Shown here one piece after another: positions 17,034 to 25,960 of a stretch of DNA of 64,000 nucleotides. Source of the DNA: Pontibacter silvestris (GTDB lineage Bacteria > Bacteroidota > Bacteroidia > Cytophagales > Hymenobacteraceae). The notes beneath the pieces are model-generated. The model made no database searches, was not told where the DNA came from, and worked only from the letters and a program-made list of their open reading frames with translations. Position 1 is the stretch's first letter. The number at the start of each line of letters is the position of its first letter. A program made the translations under genes and the position numbers. Where the stretch lies: positions 1-64,000 of the forward strand of contig NZ_JAJJWI010000011.1 of assembly GCF_020907275.1 (NCBI RefSeq), written 5' to 3'.

Positions 17034-17309
17034 GATGTGCAAAATAAAGATTTGCTGATCGTAATTAACCACGGCCAGCTTAGTAGTGCATTTACATTCA
17101 AAATAACACAATTAATACACTCCATCAAAATACGTGCCCAGGCAAGAACAGGCATTATAATATGTATTCATGCATACGAAATATTAAACTGCACAGATCA
17201 ATATAGATTTAACAATATACAAAAAACAACTGTTAGGCTGAGTTCGTAGTTGATCCTACATAATCATACTACCACAACCTTCAGATGTAGCAAAAGCTTC
17301 AGAACTACC

Positions 17310-18449
17310 ATGGAATTCAAAACAACAGAAAACCAACGCTTAATTGCAGATATGGTCCGTGATTTTGGTGCAAAGCATATTAAGCCTTACATGCGCGACT
17401 GGGACGAGAGCCAGGAGTTTCCGGTGGAAGTTTTTAAGCAACTCGGCGAGTCAGGTCTGATGGGCGTACTGGTACCGTCACAATACGGTGGCTCTGGCTT
17501 TGGCTATATTGAATACGTTACCGCCATTGCAGAGCTAGCCAAAACAGATGCCTCTATCGGACTTTCCATGGCAGCTCACAACTCTCTCTGTACCGGGCAT
17601 ATCTTACAGTTCGGAAATGAAGAACAAAAGCAGCAGTATTTACCTAAGCTAGCGACAGCAGAATGGATTGGAGCCTGGGGTTTGACCGAACCAAACACCG
17701 GGTCTGATGCAGGCAACATGCGCACTGTTGCAGTACAAGATGGAGACTTCTGGATTATAAATGGTGCTAAAAATTTTATAACTCATGGCAAGTCCGGCAA
17801 TGTGGCAGTGGTTATTGTAAGAACAGGTGAAGCAGGCGATGCCCATAGTATGACAGCCTTTATAATAGAGAAAGGCACTTCTGGTTTTAGCGCTGGCCGT
17901 AAAGAAGACAAACTTGGCATGCGAGCCTCTGAAACAACTGAGCTTGTTTTTGAGGATTGCCGCATTCATAAAGACCAGGTAATAGGTAATGTAGGAGAAG
18001 GCTTTGTACAAGCTATGAAAGTATTGGACGGTGGCCGTATCTCGATAGCGGCCCTTTCTTTGGGTATAGCACAGGGTGCTTTTGAGGCAGCTTTAGCTTA
18101 CTCAAAAGAACGTCACCAGTTTAACCAACCTATCTCCGGTTTTCAGGGTATTGCTTTTAAACTGGCAGACATGGCAACAGAAATAGAAGCAGCTTCTTTA
18201 TTAACTTACCAGGCAGCAGATATGAAAAACCGCGGCTTAGATGTAAACAAAGAATCGGCTATGGCAAAGTATTATGCCTCAGAGATATCGGTAAGAGTAG
18301 CAAACGAGGCTGTACAGATTTTTGGTGGTTACGGGTTCACAAAAGACTATCCTGCAGAGAAATATTACCGCGACGCAAAGCTTTGCACCATTGGCGAGGG
18401 AACAAGTGAGATACAAAAGCTTGTTATATCCAGAGCAATACTTAAATAA
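17310..18449 (+). CDS. Acyl-CoA dehydrogenase
   Basis: A 379-aa FAD enzyme that introduces the alpha-beta double bond in acyl-CoA, passing electrons to electron-transfer flavoprotein. I use ATG 17310 (MEFKTTENQRL); an upstream TTG would add 20 residues not seen in the family. FAD-binding segments include WGLTEPNTGSDAGNMRT (about residues 120-136) and FITHGKSGNVAVV; the C-terminal domain has QIFGGYGFTKDYPAEKYYRD and the catalytic Glu in the IGEGTSEIQ motif. This is the short-chain/butyryl-type group by sequence style. It stands alone before rpsU; no other beta-oxidation gene is nearby. Confidence 0.95.
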   Translation: MEFKTTENQRLIADMVRDFGAKHIKPYMRDWDESQEFPVEVFKQLGESGLMGVLVPSQYGGSGFGYIEYVTAIAELAKTDASIGLSMAAHNSLCTGHILQFGNEEQKQQYLPKLATAEWIGAWGLTEPNTGSDAGNMRTVAVQDGDFWIINGAKNFITHGKSGNVAVVIVRTGEAGDAHSMTAFIIEKGTSGFSAGRKEDKLGMRASETTELVFEDCRIHKDQVIGNVGEGFVQAMKVLDGGRISIAALSLGIAQGAFEAALAYSKERHQFNQPISGFQGIAFKLADMATEIEAASLLTYQAADMKNRGLDVNKESAMAKYYASEISVRVANEAVQIFGGYGFTKDYPAEKYYRDAKLCTIGEGTSEIQKLVISRAILK

Positions 18450-18547
18450 AAGTCTGCCTAATGTGTAAACAAGGCTACAATAGTTCGTATATTCGTGTAT
18501 ACATGGGTACTTAAGCAAACAGATTTTATATTTTTTTGCCCAAACTA

Positions 18548-18579
18548 TTGATTTTTAAGTAAAAGCTTGTGTAAATTTG
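18548..18579 (+). promoter_or_regulatory. Promoter of rpsU
   Basis: TTG (18548-18550), a 21-base spacer and an exact TAAATTTG (18572-18579) match the Bacteroidota -33/-7 consensus. The start codon of rpsU is about 30 bases downstream, preceded by a purine-rich AGAGAAGAGAGAAAAAA ribosome-loading region. Confidence 0.7.
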
Positions 18580-18609
18580 CAACCCTAATTCTAAGAGAAG
18601 AGAGAAAAA

Positions 18610-18804
18610 ATGATTATTGTAAACGTAAAGGATAACGAGTCTGTAGACCGAGCTTTAAAGAGATTTAAGAAGAAATTCGAAAGAACAGGTGTTCTGAAAG
18701 AATTAAGATCTAGAACCTATTTCGAAAAACCATCTGTATCTAAAAGAAAGCAAAAAGAAAGAGCTAGATACAAGCAACACCTGTTTGCTGAGCAAAACTA
18801 CTAG
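18610..18804 (+). CDS. rpsU: 30S ribosomal protein S21
   Basis: A 64-aa basic protein of the small ribosomal subunit. It begins MIIVNVKDNESVDRALKRFK and has the family's Arg/Lys-rich C-terminal helix (SKRKQKERARYKQ). S21 sits near the anti-Shine-Dalgarno end of 16S rRNA; in Bacteroidota that end is largely sequestered, which is why most genes here lack a Shine-Dalgarno sequence. It is followed by a strong hairpin that overlaps the xerC start and then by hpf, so a recombinase gene sits between two ribosome genes. Confidence 0.97.
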   Translation: MIIVNVKDNESVDRALKRFKKKFERTGVLKELRSRTYFEKPSVSKRKQKERARYKQHLFAEQNY

Positions 18805-18829
18805 TCTTTCTACTAAAGATATTTATTTT

Positions 18830-18879
18830 TCCATAACTTAGTGTACCTGATCTACTCATCAGGTACACTAAGTTATGGA
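18830..18879 (+). terminator. 22-bp hairpin: rpsU terminator that covers the xerC start codon
   Basis: A perfect inverted repeat with arms 18830-18851 and 18858-18879 (CCATAACTTAGTGTACCTGAT and its complement) and a 6-base loop CTACTC. The 3' arm is followed by TTTATTTTTC, so it looks like a strong intrinsic terminator for rpsU, 25 bases past its stop. The ATG of xerC (18875-18877) is inside the 3' arm, so any transcript from rpsU that continues would have that start codon double-stranded. Confidence 0.85.
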
Positions 18880-19753
18880 TTTATTTTTCAAGTACCTACA
18901 GTACGAAAAGCGGTACAGCCCGCATACTCTTACCTCCTACTATACAGATCTGGGACAATTTTCTCAGTATCTGAATGAAGTATACCAAATTACTGATCCT
19001 GCCGAAGCAGATCATACTATTATCCGTTCCTGGTTACTGACACTGGTTCAGAACAATATCAAACCACGGTCCATTAATCGTAAAATTGCCTGTCTGCGTT
19101 CTTACTATAGGTTTCTGCTGGCACAGCAGCGTGTGCAGACAAACCCAATGTTGCGCATAAAAGCACCTAAGGCAACTAAAAAGCTACCTGCTTTTGTACA
19201 CGAAGAGCCTTTCAACCACCTACTTGATACCTTTGAATTCGAAGAAAATTTTGAGGGTCAGCGCGACCGCCTGATTCTGGAGTTTTTGTATGGCACAGGT
19301 ATAAGACTTGCAGAACTTACAGGCATAGAACACACTGATATTGAACTGCGTGCAAAAACTGTAAGGGTGTTAGGCAAGGGAAACAAAGAGCGTATCGTGC
19401 CCCTAAACGACTCTTTACTCCATAGCATCGAAACTTATCTGGAGTACAAGAAAAGCCAGTTTGACAATAACAATTCAGGAAATCTGCTCGTTACCAATAA
19501 GGCGCGACCGCTTTATCCGAAGTTTGTTTATCGCGTTGTAAAAAAGTATATAAACATGATCACGACCTCTGAACATAGCAGCCCGCATACGTTACGACAT
19601 TCTTTCGCTACGCACTTGCTTAATAAGGGGGCAGATCTTAATGCGATAAAAGATTTGCTGGGACACGCCAGCTTAGCGGCAACGCAGGTTTATACACACA
19701 ATTCTATTGATAAGCTTAAGTCGATTTTCGAGAAAGCTCATCCAAAAGCATAA
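18875..19753 (+). CDS. xerC: Tyrosine recombinase XerC-like
   Basis: A 292-aa site-specific recombinase. The N-terminal core-binding SAM-like domain covers about residues 1-95 (EKRYSPHTLTSYYTDLGQF). The catalytic domain has all six expected residues: Arg144, Lys168, His238, Arg241, His264 and the nucleophile Tyr273 (VYTHNS). Length and start match XerC/XerD, which resolve chromosome dimers at dif with FtsK; no dif-like site was recognised here. The start codon lies inside the rpsU terminator hairpin. hpf follows 24 bases later, so xerC and hpf probably share a transcript. XerC versus XerD cannot be decided by eye. Confidence 0.93.
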   Translation: MDLFFKYLQYEKRYSPHTLTSYYTDLGQFSQYLNEVYQITDPAEADHTIIRSWLLTLVQNNIKPRSINRKIACLRSYYRFLLAQQRVQTNPMLRIKAPKATKKLPAFVHEEPFNHLLDTFEFEENFEGQRDRLILEFLYGTGIRLAELTGIEHTDIELRAKTVRVLGKGNKERIVPLNDSLLHSIETYLEYKKSQFDNNNSGNLLVTNKARPLYPKFVYRVVKKYINMITTSEHSSPHTLRHSFATHLLNKGADLNAIKDLLGHASLAATQVYTHNSIDKLKSIFEKAHPKA

Positions 19754-19777
19754 CTTTAACCATTAAATGTAACGACT

Positions 19778-20077
19778 ATGAAGCTACAGATGAATTCAGT
19801 TCACTATGAGGCTAGTAAGGAGCTTACTGATTTTATAACACAGAAAGTAAATAAACTAGATACGTTCTACGACAACATATTAGACGGAGAAGTCTTTCTT
19901 AAACCTAACAATACCGAGGGTACTGACACAAGAACAGTTGAAATCAGGCTGTTTGTACCAGGTACTACCCTTTTCTCTCAAGCAGATGCCCCATCTTTTG
20001 AAGCTGCTGCTGATGCTGCAGTGGAGGCAATGCGACGCCAACTAAAAAAGCACAAAGAAAAACAATCGGCGCACTAA
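19778..20077 (+). CDS. hpf: Ribosome hibernation promoting factor, short form
   Basis: A 99-aa HPF/RaiA family protein (sigma-54 modulation family) that binds the decoding centre of idle ribosomes. It has the family start KLQMNSVHYEASKELTDFI and conserved KVNKLDTFYDNI, with a basic C-terminus (MRRQLKKHKEKQ) typical of the short form; the long-form dimerisation tail is absent. It is 24 bases downstream of xerC. The strong bidirectional hairpin after it ends the rpsU-xerC-hpf segment. Confidence 0.93.
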   Translation: MKLQMNSVHYEASKELTDFITQKVNKLDTFYDNILDGEVFLKPNNTEGTDTRTVEIRLFVPGTTLFSQADAPSFEAAADAAVEAMRRQLKKHKEKQSAH

Positions 20078-20090
20078 AACTTTATAACAT

Positions 20091-20141
20091 ACTAAAAAGA
20101 GAATGGCCTGCTAAGTTTTAGCAGGCCATTCTCTTTTTAGT
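20091..20141. terminator. Bidirectional terminator between hpf and metK
   Basis: A perfect 24-bp stem (arms 20091-20114 and 20118-20141, core AAAAAGAGAATGGCCTGCTAA) with a 3-base loop and A/T ends on both sides. It lies between convergent hpf (plus) and metK (minus) and serves both. Confidence 0.9.
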
Positions 20142-20173
20142 ATAAAATAGAAAAGCTTATTATCTGAATATTA

Positions 20174-21478
20174 CTACAGGTTAAATTCAGCTTTTATTTT
20201 ATCAACATAGTCTAGTTTTTCCCAGGTAAACGTCTCGAATTCTTTTACCTCTTTCTGGCCATTTCTAGATATCTCTACTTGCTTTATACCCGGTGTTCTA
20301 CCCATATGACCATAGGCAGCTGTTTCAGAGAAAATAGGGTTCTGTAAACCATAACGCTGTACAATGGCATACGGGCGCATATCGAACAGCTTTGCTACTT
20401 TTTCCGCAATTTCTCCATCGCTCATTGTGTTTCCGTCAGTAGATTTAACATTAGTAGAGCCATAAGTAGTAACATACAGACCTACAGGTTTAGCCACCCC
20501 AATAGCATAAGCTACCTGTACTAGCGCCTGGTCGGCCACTCCTGCAGCTACCAGGTTTTTAGCAATATGGCGTGCTGCATAAGCTGCTGAACGATCTACT
20601 TTAGAAGAATCTTTACCAGAGAAAGCCCCTCCACCGTGTGCACCTTTACCACCATATGTATCCACAATAATTTTACGGCCTGTTAAGCCAGTATCACCGT
20701 GTGGGCCACCAATTACAAACTTACCTGTTGGGTTAATGTGATAAACGATATCATCATTAAACAGCTTCTGTATACGCTCCGGCAACTGCTTTAGCACACG
20801 CGGAATTAAAATGTTAGCAACATCTTCTGATATTTGCTGCACCATTTTCTTCTCTGCTTCATCCTTGGCTTCATTGGTATCGCTTTCAGGCATTATGAAC
20901 TCATCGTGCTGTGTAGAGATTACAACAGTGTCAATTTTCTCCGGCACATGGTTATCGTTGTAGCGAATAGTTACCTGCGACTTTGCATCAGGGCGCAGGT
21001 AAGTCATCTCTTTACCTTCTTTGCGAACAGCAGCCAGCTCCTGCAACAGCAGGTGAGAAATGCTAAGTGCTAATGGCATGTAGTTGTCGGTCTCGTTGGT
21101 GGCATAGCCAAACATCATTCCCTGGTCACCTGCCCCCTGATCTTCCGGATTAGCACGCTCCACTCCCTGGTTAATGTCGCTTGACTGCTCATGTATAGCC
21201 GAGATAACACCACAGGCATCCGCATCAAATTTATACTCTGATTTGGTATAGCCTATGCGCTTGATCACATCTCGTGCAACTTTTTGCACATCTACATAGG
21301 CTTCGGTTTTCACCTCGCCACTTAACACCACTAAGCCAGTGGTTACTAACGTTTCACAAGCTACTTTAGACTGTGGGTCCTGCTTTAAGAATTCATCAAG
21401 CAGCGCATCAGAAATCTGGTCTGCAACTTTATCTGGATGTCCTTCTGATACAGACTCAGAAGTAAATAAATATGGCAT
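20174..21478 (-). CDS. metK: S-adenosylmethionine synthetase
   Basis: Makes S-adenosylmethionine from methionine and ATP. The 434-aa protein is longer than the roughly 385-aa E. coli enzyme, as is common in Bacteroidota. Motifs are intact: [21 protein letters not shown] at the start, [13 protein letters not shown] in the middle, the [22 protein letters not shown] signature and the P-loop-like [16 protein letters not shown]. It is a single gene with 290 bases of upstream DNA; I saw no convincing SAM riboswitch there, only a weak TATACTTTG box near 21500. Confidence 0.98.
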   Translation of the reverse strand: MPYLFTSESVSEGHPDKVADQISDALLDEFLKQDPQSKVACETLVTTGLVVLSGEVKTEAYVDVQKVARDVIKRIGYTKSEYKFDADACGVISAIHEQSSDINQGVERANPEDQGAGDQGMMFGYATNETDNYMPLALSISHLLLQELAAVRKEGKEMTYLRPDAKSQVTIRYNDNHVPEKIDTVVISTQHDEFIMPESDTNEAKDEAEKKMVQQISEDVANILIPRVLKQLPERIQKLFNDDIVYHINPTGKFVIGGPHGDTGLTGRKIIVDTYGGKGAHGGGAFSGKDSSKVDRSAAYAARHIAKNLVAAGVADQALVQVAYAIGVAKPVGLYVTTYGSTNVKSTDGNTMSDGEIAEKVAKLFDMRPYAIVQRYGLQNPIFSETAAYGHMGRTPGIKQVEISRNGQKEVKEFETFTWEKLDYVDKIKAEFNL

Positions 21479-21767
21479 TTAATAAAGGTTTAGGTACAAA
21501 GTATAAACCAGCTACACATTTTGGCAGCGGCTACAAAACTAAAAGAATTCCATCACAACTTAAAACATTATGTAAAACAGAAACCTAAATTGTAGTTTAA
21601 ATCACTTCTCCCATAATACTTATGGTTAAAACATTTCTTTGTTGCACATTAAATACTTTTACTGGAATTAATTCAACAAGAAAATGCAGTACAGTTTTAG
21701 TACAAAACTTTTTAAACATGGCCGCGTTTCATAAACATTAAATTATATTATTTCCTTAACAGAATTT

Positions 21768-22571
21768 ATGAAACAAATTATAGCTCTAATCACTCTATTA
21801 ACCTTTTTAAGCGGGCGAGCTTATTGTCAGGACAACTCACCTTATAAAATTAATCCTAAAGTTGATATTCCAGTAACTGTTGCTGGTATGGGCCTTAGCT
21901 TTTACGGCATGAAAAAGATGCAAGACAAAGAGGGCCTGACGGAACAAGAGGTACTGGAGCTTGACAGAAACGATATTAATAAGTTTGACAGATTCTCTGC
22001 TGGCTACGATTCCGAATCTGCCGAAAAAATAAGCGATTTTCCTTTTTATGGTTCTTTTGCAGCCCCCTTTCTGCTGTTGTTAGATGATGAGGTGCGTGGG
22101 AATGCGGCCCAAATTGGTTTTTTATATCTGGAAACAATGGCTATTACCGGAGCTCTCTGGACTAATGCCAACGGCCATGTAGAGCGTGTTCGTCCGAACG
22201 CTTATAGCCCTGATATTGAGTTATCAGAAAAGATGAGAAGTAACACCAAGAATGCTTTTTATGGCGGACACAACTCTGCAACAGCAGCCGCCACTTTCTT
22301 TGCAGCTAAAATCTTCAACGATTTCAATCCAGACTCACCTGCGAGACCTTATGTTTGGGCAGCGGCAGCGACAGTACCTGCAGCCGTTAGTTATTTAAGG
22401 GTTAAAGCAGGTAAGCACTTCCTCAGCGATGTTATTCTAGGTTATATAGTAGGTGCCGGTACTGGTATTCTGGTACCTCAATTGCACAAGAAATCAAATA
22501 AGACCAACTTAAGTATTGTGCCAGTGTCTTCCCGAAACTACAACGGTGCTATGTTTACCTACAGCTTCTAA
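21768..22571 (+). CDS. PAP2 family phosphatase, copy 1
   Basis: A 267-aa membrane phosphatase with a signal peptide (ending GRAYCQ). Relatives remove phosphate from lipids such as undecaprenyl pyrophosphate, phosphatidate or lipid A. Catalytic motifs: RVRP in the first box, GGHNSATAAATFF in the second and RVKAGKHFLSDVILG (Arg, His, Asp) in the third. The usual PSGH is YGGH, and the leading Lys of the first box (KxxxxxxRP) is not obvious. It is followed 5 bases later by a paralogue of identical length, clearly a tandem duplication. Which lipid it acts on is unknown. Confidence 0.85.
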   Translation: MKQIIALITLLTFLSGRAYCQDNSPYKINPKVDIPVTVAGMGLSFYGMKKMQDKEGLTEQEVLELDRNDINKFDRFSAGYDSESAEKISDFPFYGSFAAPFLLLLDDEVRGNAAQIGFLYLETMAITGALWTNANGHVERVRPNAYSPDIELSEKMRSNTKNAFYGGHNSATAAATFFAAKIFNDFNPDSPARPYVWAAAATVPAAVSYLRVKAGKHFLSDVILGYIVGAGTGILVPQLHKKSNKTNLSIVPVSSRNYNGAMFTYSF

Positions 22572-22576
22572 ATACA

Positions 22577-23380
22577 ATGAAGAAGATACTGACATGCTGG
22601 CTCTTACTTTCCTGCTTTTTGCAGCAAGCAGGCTGGTGCCAGGCCCCAGTTTCGTCCTATAAAACCAGTTGGCTTCGCGATGGAGCCATTACAGTAGCAG
22701 GTATAAGCGCCGCTGCAGTGGGTAGTAGTATACTTACAAACAAGGAAAAGCTAACGGAGGAGGACCTGGTAGGCCTGAGCAAAAATGATGTAGTCTGGTT
22801 TGATCGCTTTTCGGCAGGTAATCACAGTTCAAAGGCAGAACAAGTTAGCGATGTCTTTTTTTATGGCTCTTTTGTAACACCAATGCTGCTCCTATTTGAT
22901 GATAAGATCAAACAAGATGCTCCACAGGTGTATTTACTTTATGCAGAGGCAATGTCTATCGCCGGAGGAATTTATAGCTTAACAGCCGGCCTCACAAACC
23001 GTAAAAGGCCCAATGTATATGCCGTGGATGCGCCTCTGGATGTACGACTACACAAGTACGCCAGAAACTCTTTTTATGGTGGACACACAGCTGCCACAGC
23101 TACTGCCACTTTCTTTCTGGCAAAGGTGTTTCATGATTTTAATCCAGGCTCACCAGCTGAGCCCTTTATATGGGCTGCAGCAGCCGCTGTACCTGTTACT
23201 GTTGGCTACCTGCGCATGAGAGCCGGCAAGCACTTCCTGAGCGATAACCTTGTTGGTTATGCTATTGGTGCTTCTATCGGTATTCTGGTACCTGAGCTGC
23301 ATAAACGAAGCTCTAAGGTTTCACTTACGCCCGCCAGTACGGGTATGTACAATGGCATGGCGATCACATACAAATTTTAA
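22577..23380 (+). CDS. PAP2 family phosphatase, copy 2
   Basis: A 267-aa paralogue of the upstream gene; both share the segment KNDVVWFDRFSAG/RNDINKFDRFSAG and the whole C-terminal half. Its motifs are RKRP, GGHTAATATATFF and RMRAGKHFLSDNLVG. The first-box Lys is again missing and PSGH is again YGGH, so the change predates the duplication. The two genes are separated by 5 bases and end at one shared hairpin, so they form a two-gene operon. Equal length and high similarity suggest divergence in substrate rather than decay. Confidence 0.85.
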   Translation: MKKILTCWLLLSCFLQQAGWCQAPVSSYKTSWLRDGAITVAGISAAAVGSSILTNKEKLTEEDLVGLSKNDVVWFDRFSAGNHSSKAEQVSDVFFYGSFVTPMLLLFDDKIKQDAPQVYLLYAEAMSIAGGIYSLTAGLTNRKRPNVYAVDAPLDVRLHKYARNSFYGGHTAATATATFFLAKVFHDFNPGSPAEPFIWAAAAAVPVTVGYLRMRAGKHFLSDNLVGYAIGASIGILVPELHKRSSKVSLTPASTGMYNGMAITYKF

Positions 23381-23398
23381 ATTTTCCAGAAGAACAGC

Positions 23399-23438
23399 AA
23401 AGCAAAAGAGGCTCCTTTATGAGAGCCTCTTTTGCTTT
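23399..23438. terminator. Bidirectional terminator between PAP2 copy 2 and the S9 peptidase
   Basis: A perfect 16-bp stem (AAAGCAAAAGAGGCTC against 23423-23438) with an 8-base loop. It lies between convergent genes; the S9 stop codon begins three bases beyond it. Confidence 0.9.
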
Positions 23439-23441
23439 AAC

Positions 23442-25841
23442 CTACTCCTTTAGATTTTCCTCAAAAAGTTTAAAGATTCGCTTGTACTCATCCGTCCAGC
23501 TGGATGGCTGCTCAAAACCATGATTCTCTACCGGGTATACGGCTAATTCCCAGTTGTCTTTCCCTAATTCAATCAGGCGCTGCGACAGTCTTACTATATC
23601 CTGGAAGTGTACGTTTGTATCCACCATGCCATGGCACATTAAAAGAGCGCCTTTTAAACCATCAGCATAATAAATAGGTGAACTTTTAGCATAGGCCAGG
23701 CTATCGGTTTGTGGTGTGTTTAAAATGTTAGACGTGTAGCCATGGTTATAGTGTGCCCAATCTGTAACAGAACGCAAGGCAGCTCCTGCAGCAAATATAT
23801 CTGGTTCTGTAAACATGGCCATTAAAGTTATAAAGCCCCCGTAAGAGCCACCATAAATGCCTATACGCTTCGGGTCAACCTGGTATTTATCCACCAGCAG
23901 CCGGGCTCCATCTACCTGGTCGCTTAAATCCTTACCGCCCATGAATCGATAGATTCCAGTACGAACATCACGTCCGTAACCTGCGCTTCCTCTGTAGTCT
24001 ACATCCAGCACCGTGTAACCATTATCTACTAAAAAATTATGAAACATGTACTCCCTGAAATAACTGCTCCACCATTTATGTGCATTCTGCAAATACCCCG
24101 CACCATGCACAAAAATAACAGCCGGCCCATTGGCCTGTGCATTTTCAGGGCGATAAAGCCGAGCATACACCTCCTGCCCATCTTTGGCATTGAAAGAAAT
24201 TACCTCTGGGTCTCGCCAGTCATAAGACTTAAATTCTTCTGTAAGAGAATGCGTAACTTGTACAGGCTTCGCGTCCCTCTTATTATCCATCACAAAAAGC
24301 TCCCAAGGTTTATTACTGTAAGAGTAACGGATAGCCAGCTTTTTCTCATCAGGAGACAACTGTACTTCATGGGCGCCAGTCATTGAGGTTAGCTGCACCA
24401 TTTCTCCGCCCTGCAACGGCATACGGTAAAAGTGCTGCTCCCCTGGGTGTACTTTGTTGGCTGTAAAATACCAGTTCTTCTTGTCGTCAGACATACGTAC
24501 ATCAGAAACTTCAAACTTGCCGCTTGTCAGGGCTTTTTTCTTTCCGCTGTTAATGTTTACTGCATACAGGTGCGAATAGCCACTTTCTTCTGATTGGAAC
24601 CACACATGCTCATTGTCTGGCATCCAGCCAACGCTACCGGCACCATAAGCTATACCAGGTCCATTTATCCAGGCGTCATCATGCTGACGGTCTAATACCG
24701 TTAGCTTGCCTGTTGCAGGCTCCAGCCTCATGATCCAACGGTCTTTATTATCAGCAGAGCGCGCCACTACAACTGCACTTTTACCATTGTCTGACCAGTA
24801 AGGCCCAAAAATTGTTGTGGCACGCGCTGTCTTTTTAGCAGCCTTACTTGTTGTTCCATTGGCTGTACTAGTCTCAGCTTTTGTTTCCTGCAGATAAGCT
24901 GGCTGGTCATATATACCTTCTACATCTTTCATTGAGACAGCATAGGTCGTGTCGTGCTTTGTGTCATACACAAAGAACTCATACGATGCCTGCTCATCTC
25001 CTACTTTTGTGCGTGTATCAATGTCTTCTGTATATCCAGAGGCCGTAACAAACTCAGGCACAACAGCAATTTTCGCACTTTTAGGACGCTCAACTAAATA
25101 ATACGTCACAAAACGCTCATCCGGACTTAGTACAACATTGCTTACAGATTTATCACCTGTATAAATTTCCTTTGGTCGTGCAGGTGCACCCGCTTTCTGC
25201 TGCTTTTTCTGTGCCTTCTCCTCTGTCTCACGCTCACGCACTATTTCCAGCAATGCCAGTTGTTGCTCTTCCAGCCATTTTTTCTGCAGGCTTTTAGTAT
25301 CACCTTCCGCTGACTTTTTACCTTTCCTGAAATCTGTAAGCTGTGTTGTCTGTCCGTTACTGACGCTCCAGGCAAACATATTGTTGTCTTTCAGGAAAAC
25401 CACTTCCTGCTCATCAAAGCTGAAAGAAGGACTACTTTCACGCTCAACCGTGTTGGTTATCTGTTGTGTTCTGCCTGACTTAATATCAAGTAAGAAGATA
25501 TCGCCGTTCTTTTCATACACTTTTTGGGTTTCTTTTTTGTTGTAGCGGCCATAAGGTGATGGCAGATTACGGCGTTCCAGCGCACTTACTTTTTGGATGT
25601 TCTTACCGCCTGCTGACACACTATAAAGGGAGTCACTGCGGTTTCCATCCTGGTTCCAGTTAAAGTAAATCTTTTTGCCGTCTTCAGACCAGAAGACATT
25701 GCTGGGTGAGGTGCCAATCCATTTCGGATCGCGCATGATTTTCTCAACGCTAAGCACCATCTTTTGGTCCTGCGCCTGCAGTGCACTGCTGCAAAGCATT
25801 AGCCAACCCATGAGTGCTACAGCTCTTTTCTTGAATAACAT
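23442..25841 (-). CDS. S9 family serine peptidase (dipeptidyl peptidase IV-like)
   Basis: A 799-aa secreted peptidase with a signal peptide ending SSALQAQ. The N-terminal two-thirds form a WD40-like beta-propeller gate with repeats such as VSNVVLSPDERFVTYYL and LSPDEKKLAIRY. The C-terminal alpha/beta-hydrolase domain has Ser666 in GSYGGF, Asp741 in HGMVDTNV and His774 in VENHGFE, a complete triad. An unusual basic Gln/Lys-rich insert (EKAQKKQQKAGAP, about residues 210-225) interrupts the propeller. It is in the same orientation as the amidase and SusCD genes but separated by a terminator. Confidence 0.93.
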   Translation of the reverse strand: MLFKKRAVALMGWLMLCSSALQAQDQKMVLSVEKIMRDPKWIGTSPSNVFWSEDGKKIYFNWNQDGNRSDSLYSVSAGGKNIQKVSALERRNLPSPYGRYNKKETQKVYEKNGDIFLLDIKSGRTQQITNTVERESSPSFSFDEQEVVFLKDNNMFAWSVSNGQTTQLTDFRKGKKSAEGDTKSLQKKWLEEQQLALLEIVRERETEEKAQKKQQKAGAPARPKEIYTGDKSVSNVVLSPDERFVTYYLVERPKSAKIAVVPEFVTASGYTEDIDTRTKVGDEQASYEFFVYDTKHDTTYAVSMKDVEGIYDQPAYLQETKAETSTANGTTSKAAKKTARATTIFGPYWSDNGKSAVVVARSADNKDRWIMRLEPATGKLTVLDRQHDDAWINGPGIAYGAGSVGWMPDNEHVWFQSEESGYSHLYAVNINSGKKKALTSGKFEVSDVRMSDDKKNWYFTANKVHPGEQHFYRMPLQGGEMVQLTSMTGAHEVQLSPDEKKLAIRYSYSNKPWELFVMDNKRDAKPVQVTHSLTEEFKSYDWRDPEVISFNAKDGQEVYARLYRPENAQANGPAVIFVHGAGYLQNAHKWWSSYFREYMFHNFLVDNGYTVLDVDYRGSAGYGRDVRTGIYRFMGGKDLSDQVDGARLLVDKYQVDPKRIGIYGGSYGGFITLMAMFTEPDIFAAGAALRSVTDWAHYNHGYTSNILNTPQTDSLAYAKSSPIYYADGLKGALLMCHGMVDTNVHFQDIVRLSQRLIELGKDNWELAVYPVENHGFEQPSSWTDEYKRIFKLFEENLKE

Positions 25842-25900
25842 TATTTTAGGTTTTGTAGATTAGGTAGTCACTAGTTCAGCTTCCAAATTAATCAAAAAGA

Positions 25901-25939
25901 TAAAGGCAGCCAACTCTCTAGTAGTTGTGGCTGCCTTTA
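25901..25939 (-). terminator. Terminator of the amidase gene
   Basis: A perfect 12-bp stem (TAAAGGCAGCCA against TGGCTGCCTTTA) with a 15-base loop, 22 bases past the amidase stop codon on the minus strand. Confidence 0.75.
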
Positions 25940-25960
25940 CTCTCATGTTATTACTTAAGC

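Noticed and set aside
21479..21767. Possible SAM riboswitch ahead of metK
   Set aside because: I found no conserved riboswitch core by eye; only a weak promoter-like box is present.
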